Assembly (NCBI GenBank): GCA_037783415.1
Contig: JAZGTN010000119.1
Location: forward strand, 3,108,001 to 3,172,000
Direction: 5' to 3'
Length of the DNA: 64,000 nt
Source of the DNA: Leptasterias polaris
Taxonomy: Eukaryota; Echinodermata; Asteroidea; Forcipulatida; Asteriidae
The notes beneath the pieces were generated by a model. That model saw only the letters and a program-made list of their open reading frames with translations. It was not told the DNA's origin and did no database searches. Below, piece after piece: positions 24,427 to 36,121 of the stretch. Positions within the stretch are counted from its first letter, which is position 1. Each line of letters begins with the position of its first letter. The translations under genes were made by a program, and so were the position numbers.

Positions 24427-26014
24427 TGGGACTAAACAAGTCATTGTACCATACATTATTCAAATCTAACTCACAAATGGCTTCTTGGTTGCTCCGGCTG
24501 TTGCTGAGTGTGTTTTTATTGTGATCCAATCACTGACACTAATTCAGAGATGGCGTAATAACTCGCCATTCACCCCTAATGTTTTTATTCTTTTCAAGTT
24601 ATTTTTTTTTCTTCAACAAAACAATTTAAGACAAGTTTTTAATTGGCTCTTAGACATTGATTAATACAGTAAACACTTTGAACCAAAAATAAAAACACCT
24701 TTGTTTAACTAGATGTCTGCTGCCCTCATTGGCCTGAATGGATAAATCCTGAAACCCTCTCAATTCCTTAGGAGTATGCGGCACCGATAACCAAATGTTT
24801 CACTCAGTAACGTTCACTGTTGCACACTCAACCACCATCGTGGTGTACTCCTGGGTGATGAGAAGGAACTCTAGTCTAGTGTCTAATGTAGAGAAACAAA
24901 AGTGCCACTGCTGGGATTCGAACCCACACTCCGATGACTCTGTTGCATTAACTCACGGACAAGTGTTTCAGTTAATCAGTGGAGCTATTGGCTAAGTGAA
25001 GGTTTATAACTGGCAGCCAGCTTTCTTAATGTGCCCTCGCTGTCTTTACCCGCATTTTAAAGGTTGTTGAACTGGTTTTCACAAACCTTCAGCAAACCAA
25101 AAGCTAGACTTGTGAACAAGTGATTAAATGTCTGTTGTATTGATAGTGTAAAGGCTCTCATGTGAATCTGGCAATCGCAAAGATGTTAGCTGCCGTGCTC
25201 TTGAATTGCTATCACCACGACAAACAAGTCTAACTTAAAGCTTCTCAGGGCTCATAATTCCCCCCTAATTGTCTCCACATTGATCCTGTTGATTTTTTTA
25301 AAAAGTAAGCAAGTAGGAGATAAGTGCCACCGTTGTAGATAAGCCTTTAAAATTACTGTGTAAATTGGGTCAGTGAAGAGAATGTACAGATAACGCCAAG
25401 TCCAAGGTCAAACTGTTTGCGTGAAAAAAACAAAGTCCACACTTCCCAAAACATGATAGCCTCAAATCCAACCTGGTCCTGCTCTCTCGTTATCATCATA
25501 CGCTTGCAAAACAAACAGTGTTTGGTGGACAGGCTAGTCCAAAGTTGAGAAAGGTCGGTTGGGGTCAGATTGTGTATTCCTGTAAATTATAAAGCAAAGT
25601 GTTTTACACTGCAGACATAGGTACTAGAAAAAGGGTAATGTTTAACAAAAAAGGCTCTCATAATAGTTCCGATGTTCAATCAGAAAACGCTTTTGTAAAA
25701 CCATTATAGCATACAGTAGTATCAGTTTGAAATGGTACGCCAACAGAGCTCTGCGCTGTCCATGGAAGTGTTTTTCGCTGTCTTCGTTCGCTGGGGCTGT
25801 TATCTTACTGATGTGATCTACGTGTTGTGAGCTAGACACTTGTTTTCAAATTTCCGAGTAGGATCTGGCAAGGGACATTATTTTACACTTGTACATGTAC
25901 TGGGTAATTTCTTCTTCACAAGTAGTTCATGATAACTTTGAGCATCATTGCCGTAGCTGGCATCACCGCCTACAGTAAAAGCCTATTTCTGATGGTGTTA
26001 AGTTCATGTTGTGT
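24427..26014. other. Intron, with one SINE fragment
   Basis: 24905-24950 on the minus strand carries a B-box-like gggttcgaatcccag, marking a tRNA-SINE remnant. The rest has no feature I can support. Confidence 0.4.
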
Positions 26015-26160
26015 TTGACGTAGTTCGAACCCAGGCCTGCTGAGTTTGCGATTCTGCAACGTTCTCCGCAGAGAATATTTCCTGAAGAGCCTGGTGCAAA
26101 TCCACGGGGATAAACGATGAGAGTTTAATAAGCCATCAAGTCTCTCCTGTTAAAAACAAA

Positions 26161-26386
26161 ATGTCTTCCCCTCCTCTGAGTACATCTCCAAAGTGGATGA
26201 GCAGAGTTCGCAGCGTGTCCTCCCCGCCGAGCTCCTGCGCCGTCGACACCGCTTGGCCCGGCGATGTCAGTCCCACCTTGGGCTTCCTCAAGAAATCGCC
26301 AGCCCCCTCCCGTCGACTCCGCAGCATTTCTACCCCTCCTGAGTTATTGTTGGAGGAGCCAATTGAGGTTGACTCAACTCACTCTG
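26161..26386 (+). CDS. OSBPL8: ORP gene, candidate first coding exon, N terminus 2
   Basis: From ATG 26161 (A at -3) it encodes 75 codons and ends in phase 1 before GTAATA. Joined to 27154 the split codon is G+CA (Ala), and the frame stays open through every later exon. The peptide is Ser/Pro-rich with a basic patch (FLKKSPAPSRRLRSIS) and an acidic end (LLLEEPIEVDS), like the poorly conserved N-terminal tails of ORP5/8. The frame is also open upstream of the ATG to about 26014, and a pyrimidine-rich acceptor-like ttctccgcag ends at 26070. The exon may therefore be internal and start there, with residues such as EYFLKSLVQIHGINDES preceding the Met. No domain is present; assignment rests on phase and order. 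Confidence 0.55.
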
Positions 26387-26429
26387 GTAATACTGACACA
26401 CTGGGACAAAAAAACTAGTGCTAAGATTT

Positions 26430-26690
26430 GTATGGGTGGACGGGTTGGTGTAGTGGATTCATTCCTCGCCTTCCACCTCTGGGACCCACTGTGTGGATTG
26501 GGTTTTCAGTCCCTACCTGATTGGGTTGCTTTTCCCTGGAATAATTCTCTGGGGTTTTCCTCTCACATCTAAAACTGAAACTTCCTTCCTTGTTTTCTCT
26601 CAGTGAGGTTCTTTGCTGGTATAGTGATTAAGTTCACTTTCTGAGAAACCTTGGCTTCACAACTAGAATTAGAAAATAGAAAATAAACTT
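26430..26690 (+). repeat. SINE family 2 copy (tRNA-like head lost)
   Basis: It shares cctttcacctctg-type and ttgggttttcagtccctac, ttttcctc, cacatctaaaactgaaa with the copy at 37200-37450. The tail is an AAATAAA-rich stretch. The B box is not seen in this copy. Confidence 0.55.
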
Positions 26691-27153
26691 GAAATAAAAA
26701 GCAGGTACATAGTTGTACAGGGTTAGCACTAGGTCTGCACTAGCTGGTAAGTCAAAAGTGCCAAGTGCTGTGTGAAGTATGCAGGTGCTCAAGTTAACCA
26801 TTGCTATTTTGAAATAAACTTAGGGACCATTCAGAACAATCAACGTTTAAAAATGTCTAATTTTTTTTCCTTCGAAACTGTGGGTGGGTGTAATTGGACC
26901 CTAGTTAGTAAAGCCTCACACTGGAGTTGTTTTCGTACACATGGCTTTGGTGCTTCAGTCTGTTTTGATATAAACCTCAGACCATTGGCTTGAGGTAAAA
27001 AAAATTACTCCAAGAGTCGGCTCAGGTTCAAGCTAGAGTTGAACCCAAACCACACTGTCAAGCCGATTCCATGTAATAATAATAATAATCTTTTTCGTTC
27101 TCCTTAATCCTATTTAATCTTCTTAATCCTATTTAATCTTATCTCCTTAACAG

Positions 27154-27246
27154 CAATGAATCTTGCTCCAATACAAGAATCCTCGGACAAAGAGGGACGA
27201 GAGATGTACAGCAACGACTCTTCGCCCAATTACAGTCCTGTGCCAG
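27154..27246 (+). CDS. OSBPL8: ORP gene exon, N-terminal variable region
   Basis: Acceptor tctccttaacag ends at 27153; donor GTCAGT starts at 27247. The 93-bp exon enters in phase 1 and leaves in phase 1. It encodes MNLAPIQESSDKEG followed by a Ser/Asn/Pro-rich piece ending SPNYSPVPG. In human ORP8 and ORP5 the matching region is likewise short, Ser/Pro-rich and ends in an SPxxP-like string, though alignment by eye is weak. In phase 0 the exon would read CAA TGA, so it cannot follow the exon at 8693. The internal ATG at 27156 could act as a start if an untranslated exon precedes it. Confidence 0.6.
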
Positions 27247-27289
27247 GTCAGTAAACCATTGAATGTTAATGATTATGTTTCAAAAAGTG

Positions 27290-27425
27290 CCAACTATGGG
27301 CCATGTCCCAATTGGCGGCTGAGGCTGCAACTGGATCACCACATTCACCTGCTAAAGCATCTAAGCCGCTCTTAGCAACACCCTACATGTAGCAAAAGCT
27401 GCAGCCGCCAAATAGAGCATGTCTT
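27290..27425. mobile_element. MITE of the ccaattNggcggct family
   Basis: gtcccaattggcggctgagg at the left and gctgcagccgccaaat at the right form loose inverted ends; the inner motif cttagcaacacc is also found at 37985 (tagcaacaccc). Other members are at 37910-38050, 38885-39030 and 44360-44480. Confidence 0.55.
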
Positions 27426-27465
27426 TACGAAGTCTCATTTGATTGAGCTTGTTTGGTTTATATAA

Positions 27466-27783
27466 TAATGACTCTATAATAATAATAATAACTAGTTCTT
27501 ATATAGCGCATTTCACAATAACGTCTCAATGCGCTTTACATTAGTGCCCTGGTCATTGGGCCAATAACATTCCTTTTTAATCTTTCTCAGCTCCCTGGGG
27601 AGTATACAGCCCGGGCTGCTGTGATGGCGCTCCAAAGGCTTTTTCAAACACAATATCAACCTCTACCCTTGCAGGTACCCATTTATACCCCTGGGTGAAG
27701 AGAAGCAATTATAGCAAAGTGTCTTGCTCAAGGACACAAGTGTCATGACCGGGACTCGAACCCACACCCCGATGACTAATAAC
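27466..27783 (-). mobile_element. tRNA-derived SINE, minus strand
   Basis: Read on the minus strand it runs from a B box (gggttcgagtcccggtc), through cttgtgtccttgagcaagac and acccaggggtataaatggg, to gcgctatataagaac and an (ATT)n-type tail. The A box is lost. It is adjacent to a full-length + copy. Confidence 0.8.
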
Positions 27784-27906
27784 AAAAACAATTTTGAAAA
27801 TGTTGGTATCCGCTGTAAACGGCGCTCATGGCACTGCTCTGCAAGACAAGCAAAATATTAAATGAATGTAGCTTCACACAACAAATAGAGAATAAGGACA
27901 ACCAAA

Positions 27907-28325
27907 TGTGGCGTGTCGTGGCCGAGTGGATAAGAGCACCGAACTCAGGCTTTGGTGTTTCTGATCAGCAGAGTGTGGGTTCGAATCCCAGTCGTGACAC
28001 GTGTGTCCTTAAGCAAGACACTTAACCACATGCTTCGTCCTTCGGATGGGACGTAAAGCCGTAGGTCCCGTGTGTTGTGTAATGCACGTAAAAGAACCCA
28101 GTGCACTTATCGTAAAGAGAAGGGGTTCACCCCGGTGTTCCTGGTTTGATTGGCTGCATATTGCGCCACAGCACCTTGTAAACCATTACATGGTGCTATG
28201 CAAAGGAATAGGTCTCATACTTCATACACGTAACCCCACATACCTTGTAGGAAAAATACTGAGCGCTTTGAGACACCCATCGGGAGTATAAAGCGCTATA
28301 AGAACTGCGTATTATTATTATTATT
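27907..28325 (+). mobile_element. tRNA-derived SINE, near full length
   Basis: The head is tRNA-like with A box tggccgagtgg and B box gggttcgaatccc, spaced as in a class II (Leu/Ser-type) tRNA. The body includes cttaagcaagacacttaacc and aaagaacccagtgcacttat. The tail is gcgctataagaactgcg followed by (ATT)n. RNA polymerase III would be expected to transcribe it. No protein is encoded. Confidence 0.88.
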
Positions 28326-28564
28326 AAATACTTCTTCATGCAGGTATGATTTTAAACTGTTCTTGAATATATGCCAAGTGGATTTGAAAGTTTCACAGTT
28401 TGAGGAAGGAGGTTCAAAAGCCTTGGTACTGTGATCTGAAAACATTTCTCTTCCCCCATCACTGATTCACCATTTTTCTGAAGGAGTTTTTGTTGTGAAG
28501 ACCTGAATGCCTGGTGCCTAGAATTGGACAAGATCCCTTAAATATGCTAGGGAGTCACCTCAGT

Positions 28565-28640
28565 TATAATGAATAATAATAACTACTTTTTATATAGCGC
28601 TTTATCTACAGGCGCCTCAAAGCGCTTAATTATAATTTAT
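28565..28640 (-). repeat. SINE 3' end fragment
   Basis: aataataataac followed by tatatagcgctttatcta and gcctcaaagcgctt is the reversed 3' end of the tRNA-SINE. Confidence 0.65.
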
Positions 28641-31036
28641 TACCTTGCAAGATCTTGAAAATAATGTGCACAGTTAATATTTATTCAGCCGTTTGGTGAA
28701 CAAAGGGGTGAGGAAAAATCAGGGCCTTAGAGATATTAAGCAGAAACTGAACTAAGCTTTTCTTGCTAAGCCAAAAGTAGCAGGGAACTGGTCACCAGCT
28801 GTATCAATCAAAGGTGTTTCAGCTGGTAGCCTGTTTCTGCTTAACAAGGGTTTAGCTAACATGCCTGGAATGACACAGAGGCCATGGCCTTTGCAGCCCT
28901 GGTCCTGACTTGGTGCCCCTTCAAACATTTCCCATAGACTGTAAGATTTTTCAGAACGAGAAGTGCCCCTGGCAAAATGAAAATGGCCTTGCCCTCTCAA
29001 AGACAAAACTCCAGGCCTGAGCTTAGCAGATGAGTTTGCTGTGTTTTATTCAATGTGCCCCAGGGCACATTTTATCACTTGAAGGTTACAAATCTACGCA
29101 GAGCACTCTGCACGACCGGTCAACTTTAATGCGAGTGTCATCGCACTTTATCTGTGGACAAGTTTTCCAGGAAATCTAGTGATCGAGATTTCCAAGGTGG
29201 ATACGGCCTTTGGGGGGGGATCAATAAGTTTGTTTTAGAATGACAGGTGAATGAAATGCTAGTAGGAGTGACTTCAGTCTCGGGTACAATATAGGTTTCC
29301 GTTGCTCTAGTGTACACACTTTTTGATTTGTCAGGATTTCTTCCTGATTTTATGATGTTTCTTTTTCAATTTTTTTTATTGGCCTCTTGTTTGGACCCAT
29401 GCTGTGTCTTTCTCAAGGCTAAAATGACAACACAACACACACATAAAAGTTCTCGCACACACAAAGCTCTGTGTTGCAGAGTGGACATTCATTTGTAAGG
29501 AAAATAGAATTCTTCAACACTGTTAAGAACACTGTGTGGACATGTGTTAGTCCACATAGTGTTTCAAGTCCCTACAATATGTGGACCTCTTTTGTTCAGA
29601 GGTCCATACTTCATTAAAACACATGTGTTTGTTTTAATCCAGTAAATAGAAGACTTTTCTTTGTTCTCCCATTGTTTGGACTTAGTTTTTCTTAGAGATG
29701 TCCCCATTGGTTTTGTATTCGAAAGCGAAGCGAGGATGTTTTCACTCTGTTGGAACACCCGGGTGAAAGGCAAACCAAGATGCTGCTAAGCCCACCTGAT
29801 CTCCTTATTGTTCATGTTGTTATGAAACTGGGCTTGGGGCATCCTTAACAGTTCGCCTTATTGTTATGAAGAGCTAACGGCATCCATGTGTTCATCCATA
29901 ACAGTTGTCCACTGGCTAAATGCCAGCAATGTGTTCTACACCTCTCGCACGCAGCACAGTCCCGACCTAAGAAAAATCCAGTGTCCAAAAAATTTCATCC
30001 GTTTTGCAACCAACTATGACAGATTTTGTTCATTCAAACTCTCCCAAATTGGATTGCAGGTCTCGGGTTTCTTGTCACCGGATACACAGCTCTTCCTTGT
30101 TGACCCTAAATGAGGTGACCTTTTTCCGTTGGGAAGAGGGTTTTCAGACGAATTAAACGGACCCAGCCGTCTTAGAATTGAAAAAGCTCATGCTTTGTAT
30201 ACTCTGGATTTCCTTACATGTGCATGTGCATAGCAAATAAGTGGTAAAGTGTGTCTTGGTTTTTGTGGTTTAGTTGTGTTGAAGTGGGGAGGGGGAAACG
30301 CGGAAGGGATCACTTGCAGAATGCATGTCATGTATGTAGTGGAATAGATTTTGTCTGAAGCTGGAAGCAAAAAATGTCAACCATTTCGCTCAGAATGTCT
30401 GTTGTGTGGTGAAATTCATCAACTTTTGAGATTATTTCGCAGAGGATGGAAGGAGCCTGCACCATACATCTATGTAACATGTAATTTCTCAAGTATGTGG
30501 AAACTTTCTCAAGGATTGCTTGTCCCTTTCTGGTATATACTTAGTTATGTATTTCTCAAGCATGATAATTTTTCTCAAGGATTGCTTTTTGTTTTTTGTG
30601 GTATTCCTGTGTGAATGTTTTCCTACCTTGGATTGGTTTAATTCCTTTTTGTGGTATTTACATGTAAGGGCATGTTTTTCTCAAGCACAAGAAATTTTCT
30701 CTAGCTAGAGAAATTCTCTCAAGGATTGCTTTTCTTTTTGTGATAAATCTCAAACAGTATGAGAAATTTTCTCTTGGATAATTCTTCCTCCTGTGTGGTG
30801 GACATGAGGCTATTTCTCAAGGAAGGCTTGTTTTTTTGTTCCTGTTTGAGTCAGGCTGTTCATATACAGAGGAATGTTAATTGACAAAAAAGCTTAAATA
30901 CTAGGTGAGACAAAGTAAAAAAGTTACATCTTGTCGTGGTCGTCAGACTCGCCCTGCATTATTGTTCCTTGCAGCATCCCTTGAATTTTGTTTGTTAATT
31001 TCTTCGTTCTCAAGTGTCATTCTTAAAAATGCCATC
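28641..31036. other. Intron; repeat fragments, no exon recognised
   Basis: 28735-28860 is a GCTTAAGCA-type MITE piece. 29527-29562 is a hairpin (aacactgtgtggac with gtccacatagtgtt). 30480-30830 repeats tttctcaaggattgctt at least four times at irregular spacing. No credible exon is seen. Confidence 0.45.
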
Positions 31037-31440
31037 TAGCTATAGATAGGTTGCAGTATGACGTAATAGATGCCATGAAGTATTCATGAAAACAGTTGAT
31101 GTCTTTTAATCATTTACCACAAATAGCTGACATGGTGTTACGCACATATAGCGACATTAAAGTGAACAACAACATAACGTCTGCAAGTTTTCTTAGTTTC
31201 CGAACAGTTAATAGATAGGTTGCAATATGACGTAAATCGGTCATCTTTACGGGCAATTTGGAACACACAGTCATGCGTTACGCGGAGAACGGCGTGCAGC
31301 AAGCGCACATTTCACCAAACTCATTGCATGATTGGTTAGTGAATGACGCGGCTGCGTTAATAATTTGAGCGCTTGACGCGCCTGCAAGCCAAAATGCGAT
31401 TTGCCCGTAAAGATGGCGTCTACTGGGAACTATCTATAGT
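31037..31440. mobile_element. Probable TIR element with ctatagatag ends
   Basis: Starts with gctatagataggttgcagta and ends with gggaactatctatag. atctttacgggcaa (31232 on) is the inverse of ttgcccgtaaagat near 31400, so inverted homology is clear in the right half. The left end motif gataggttgcaatatgacgt is also repeated internally at 31212, which leaves two possible left ends. Confidence 0.5.
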
Positions 31441-32849
31441 CCCCAAGAGATAAAACCACCCTGCAACCACTTTCAAGTTTCAGTTAACAGTTCTGTTATA
31501 GACGCAAATCTTCAAAGCAAGGTCAAGATATTGTCAAAAACAAATGGGCTTGATGAATACAAAAAGGTGTTTTTTTATTGAAAGATAGAGATGTGGGGGG
31601 GGGGGGGGGCTCATGTTTGAGTATCCTGGGGAGAAAAGACTGGTTTGAGCTGAAGGGAGCCTTATCATTAAGTGTGAATTTTTACCTCTGTTTGTTTGAA
31701 GAGCATCACAGAAACGTGTACATGTATGCTCCTGCCAAAAAAGAAAGAAGTAGACATCGGCAGGTTTTGGAAATGTGCCTCAGCTCTGCCTCAAGAAACC
31801 CACCCACAGCTTCAGCACTTAGTTCCGCAATCCTGTTATTCTGTCTAATTCTCAAAGTAAACATTGATTGAGTGCATGGTACACGTGTAACTGGTACCCC
31901 TCTTCAATTAAGAATGGGTGACCCAGATCTTCTGTCATCGTAGTCAGCGTCTCTAAAAGAGGGTATTTTTTATAATGTCTAATAAGACGCACTCCGCTTT
32001 GATCTTCAGAAACGTGACCCATATCCCGGGGCTGTGTCTTGAATGGCAGAAGACATGAACGGTCTCAGCTGAGTAAACACACAGTTGCCATGCCGTCTAC
32101 AATTTTCTTCTGAAAAAAAGGAAAAATCCATTCAACGTTTATTATCAATTCAAAATTTATTATCAATTGATGCCTGTGCTATGTAGTTTTGTTTGTCGTC
32201 AGCTTTTTTAAGGTGGTTGAAAATCAAACTTTCCGGGGAGTTCTTTTCCGCAGCTGAAAATATCTGTCTGGCTTTTGGGACGTCCAAGGAAAGTTTTATT
32301 ATTGTTTACAAATGAAGCTCCTATTGGCATTCTCGTGCTTTGATGTATGGTTGAAAAGTAGCAAAAACCATGCTTTCTAAATTTTTAAAAAGTACAATTA
32401 TTTATTTATTTTCTTTTTTTCCTTTGCACACTGCCAGGATTTCCCAAAATATATTTTTTTAGGCATTTTGACTCCTTGTGGATGTGGGACACACCTCCGC
32501 ACATTGCGCTTCTATCATTTTCACCGTTTCCACCATTTTGGGCGTCAATTTCTTTGTGTACATGCACCCCATAAATGGCGGACTGGATAAGCGCATAAAG
32601 TGCACTGCATATTATGCAAGGAGTCAACAACAAACACTCATGTTCTCTGATCTACTTCTCCAGTGGTGGGGATACTGTTCCCAAAATCTCCTTAAAATAG
32701 ATAACCCCAGGAGTTACCAATAGGTGGAAATGCAATCATTTCAACATATCTCCTAAAATTTGGATCGTAGTTTCAGACCATTTTGTCTTCAATGGTGCTC
32801 ACCCTTGTTTTTTGACACCTTATGTGTTTTTACTATAATAATAACAGCA
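31441..32849. other. Intron; no gene recognised
   Basis: G run of 13 at about 31593-31608. A frame of 97 codons from 31578 has no domain. Nothing else is supported. Confidence 0.4.
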
Positions 32850-32872
32850 GTAATGTTGATTTTAAAGATTCA

Positions 32873-33190
32873 CTCTCCGTCCTCGTACTATGAGGAACTC
32901 AAGGATGTCAAGAAGTCCCCTTCCTCAGACATTGATACATATCGTCTTTCTCGTACCGCCTCTCCCATGACAGAAGAGCCCCTCTGAAGTAACGCCGCTG
33001 GGGGCTCGCAAACCAACCGCATCAACGATGTCGTTGGAACATCAGCGAGAGAGATAAGATCTCTGTCTCTTTCCCCCTGTGGAGGAGATCGTAAACCATG
33101 CCTGACAAGTCGACTTTCCATCTGGCTAACCCGGCTAATAAGAGTAGTCGATCTTTTGATACGGCCCGTCTTAAGACAGTGAGAAAGCGA
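32873..33190 (+). pseudogene. Coding-like stretch, possible alternative or relic exon
   Basis: From about 32862 a frame reads HSPSSYYEELKDVKKSPSS and continues to RTASPMTEEPL before TGA at 32985; it has the Ser/Asp/Lys texture of the ORP N-terminal tails. Further on, ATG 33098 opens MPDKSTFHLANPANKSS and the frame reaches GTGAGA after LKT, leaving in phase 0 at 33178. Neither piece has a recognised domain. A 108-codon frame lies on the minus strand across the same bases. It may be an alternative first exon, a decayed exon, or chance in a locally GC-richer patch. Confidence 0.25.
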
Positions 33191-33310
33191 ACAATCTCCT
33201 TGACAGACATGCATTATTACAGCTTGGATATCACTTGTAATTCCAGCAGGGCCTTTACTGAGGCGCAGTGTAGTGCCTCTGGTTGTCTTGGCAATGATTT
33301 GTATTCATAA

Positions 33311-34110
33311 AGTCGTGCAAGGTTTTAATTATTAACTGTTCCTCGGACAGAACTGAGGGAGATCGTGGAGGGGGGGGGCGGCGGAGTGGGGTAGATTCTT
33401 AGAGGTTTGTACAATCTTTTGCCAGTGCTGGTTTTTTTAGCACTCCAAGATTTGAACTTTGCACACAAAAAAGAAACTACGCACCGAGGGCTCCGTTTCA
33501 TACATTGTGGAAAGCTGCTTAAGCACAGAAAGTAGCTAAGCACAATAAAAATCATGCTTACCAGTATTTAGGTTACCAGCCATAGTACCATGTCACATAC
33601 ATGTACACCATCTTAAACTGGTATCCTGCTGAAATCAAAATTTTCTGCTTTAAAAGCATCTCAAAAATTCGGCCCAGAGCATTAGATTAATTTATGACCT
33701 ACTCAGCCACATCAATCATTTTGTTAGAAAGCAAGTGCTTTTTCCCCCTCTAACATTATTATTATTTTTTTACTATTTGAATGGTAAAGAATGATCAGTC
33801 AATAGTGTTTCATTTCTTAAAACCTTATTGCCAGCCGTATTTACTGAGCATGGAAGTTTGTTTGCTTAGCAGATAGAGGTTACCAGTTAAAGTTCAATTA
33901 AATATACAGTTTTTATTACTAGTTGCCTGCTAAATTCTGATAAGCGAATTAATCTTCCAAGCAGAAATTCATGCTTATTCTCAGAACACAAACTCACTAA
34001 GCATGTAAAATTGCTTGCTTAGCTTACCAGCCGAAGTACCAATCAAATATATTGTATTTAAGACTGGTTCCCTGCTCACTTTGTCTTGTAGCAAATGTTG
34101 CTCAATGAAA
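33311..34110. repeat. GCTTAAGCA-type MITE copies
   Basis: 33500-33680 (aaagctgcttaagcacagaa, then aaaagcatctcaaaaattcgg), and pieces at 33840-33960 and 33960-34110 share ttaccagc(c)...agt and gctaagca motifs with the family at 13878. A G-rich tract lies at 33370-33388. Confidence 0.55.
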
Positions 34111-35570
34111 GTGGGTTCCATGCACTTAATGTAGACTGAACTTTGCCCAATGCTGAGTGTACACAGTACTCTCGTATTCATAAGAAGCAATTAAGTATTG
34201 TTGCCCCATGATACTCAAGAAAGATCGTCCGCATATCGTATCCCTGCGAGTGACGAGCCTCGCCCCCTTCAGCCAATCAGAGCAGATCCTCCTGAGTGAT
34301 CCTAAATTGATGGACAACTTACCGGCGACGTTCAACTCTGTCCACCCGCAGTCTTGACTCGTGCTAAAGCTTTAATGCGGACGGGGAAAACTGTGGAGTA
34401 TTTTTTCTTCTGTTCCGTTTTTCAGCAGAGGCCAGGATGTAGTTTTATTTACCGAAGCAGAACCTGATCCCATTGTGTGGGACTTACTCTTTGATCTCAT
34501 TTGATGGAAACTGGAATCGGTTGGTTTGACAGCAACCCACTAAAAATTGTAATTGGAGATTTATGGGGATTGAAGACGTGACTTTTATTTTCTTCTTTGT
34601 TTTTTTTTTTCTTTTTTGGGTCCATGGGGAGTGTTTTATTTTCTTTGAAAAGGTCATCATGGTTGGGTGTGAAAACATCGTCTGAAGAGAGGATCTGGTT
34701 GGCCTGTTGCCAAGGCAACTGTGGAAGCCTAATTTGCACAAATCAGATTTCGTGTTTTAATTGCGTCGTTGGTGGTTACCGGCAGAGATTAGTAGTTGTA
34801 ACGTGATCGCTCTCCTCCAGCTCTCAGCTTATTGCTCATCCTTTTTTACGACGGGATGCTGGGAAGAAAACAAAGAAAGAAAATTCCGTCAGAAGTCCAG
34901 AGAAGGCAGAGCATGCACAGTGCTTGCTCTATACTTGATTCTCAACCAAGCGTAGACATTGATTGTGTGGGTAGCAAATGTCGGTAGCATACATGTACCC
35001 GGTCGTCTGGAGCAAGATTTCTCGGATCTTCATGTCAATGGACTCTCTCGATAATTTGTAGAAGCTGCTAAATGGTGCTCGGCATCATCTTTTCATCATG
35101 TTCATTTTTCTTTTTGCTCAAATGTACGCAAGCTATAGTCTTCAATTTGTCTTGATAGCAAGGACAGAATCTTCCTGTTTTAAATTTGAATACCGAGATC
35201 CGGTACTCATTTTATTCGATATTGAATTCTTCAAAATGTTGAATTTGATATTTCGACGGAGAAATGCCTATTTTGTGACGCGCTCTGAGCCTGCTGTATG
35301 GTCAATTATTGTCTTCTTGGATTTGTACGGAGGACTTTATCGACCCTCTGACGAAAAGATTTCATCAGCAATTTTTGTTGTCAACCTGGATTCTTCCAGA
35401 TCTATTGAATTTGGTCGGCTTCTACCCCTCTCCTGAATTGGCTCTCTTTTCATCAAAGGAAAGGATCGTCGCCGTTGTGGATGCAAGATACTTGGGATGT
35501 AATTCAACGCCAGGGAATTTGGGAATCAATAATTTTTTTGTGGGACGCCATTTCTTATAAATTGTTAACT
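34111..35570. other. Intron; no gene recognised except an X-box
   Basis: Several frames of 60-112 codons occur on both strands, but none has a domain or clear splice sites. A CCAATCAGAG motif is at about 34274, and an RFX-type palindrome at 34706. Confidence 0.4.
34706..34719. promoter_or_regulatory. Palindromic RFX X-box motif
   Basis: GTTGCCAAGGCAAC consists of two inverted GTTGCC half-sites with no spacer, the high-affinity form of the X-box bound by RFX-family factors. It lies in non-repeat sequence inside the long intron before exon 44576. A 14-bp match is unlikely at random in 64 kb, but nothing else here proves an enhancer. Confidence 0.5.
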
Positions 35571-35709
35571 GAAAGGGATCTGATAGAAAATTGACACTGC
35601 ATTTTGTTGTGTCGATGTGAAATGGTGTTTTCATGGCATTCTGATGAAAAGGTTAATTCTGTGCCTCCACCCTTCCTCCTGTTTTTGACAGTGAGTGCCT
35701 CAGAGGAAT

Positions 35710-36121
35710 TCAGTTGATTTTGAATATTTGGTTGATTTGATCATTCAGTTGATTTTGAATCTTTTGGTTGATTTGATCATTCAGTTGATTTTGAATCTTT
35801 TGGTTGATTTGATCATTCAGTTGATTTTGAATCTTTTGGTTGATTTGATCATTCAGTTGATTTTGAATCTTTTGGTTGATTTGATCATTCAGTTGATTTT
35901 GAATCTTTTGGTTGATTTGATCATTCAGTTGATTTTGAATCTTTTGGTTGATTTGATCATTCAGTTGATTTTGAATCTTTTGGTTGATTTGATCATTCAG
36001 TTGATTTTGAATCTTTTGGTTGATTTGATCATTCAGTTGATTTTGAATCTTTTGGTTGATGTGATCATTCAGTTGATTTTGAATCTTTTGGTTGATTTGA
36101 TCATTCAGTTGATTTTGAATT
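35710..36121 (+). repeat. 36-bp minisatellite, about 11 copies
   Basis: The unit is cagttgattttgaatctttt followed by ggttgatttgatcatt. Copies are almost identical; the first has atatt for atctt and one late copy has gatgtgatc. Because 36 is a multiple of three, frames stay open on both strands (an Asn/Gln-rich frame of 156 codons on the minus strand), but this is a by-product of the period. Confidence 0.95.
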
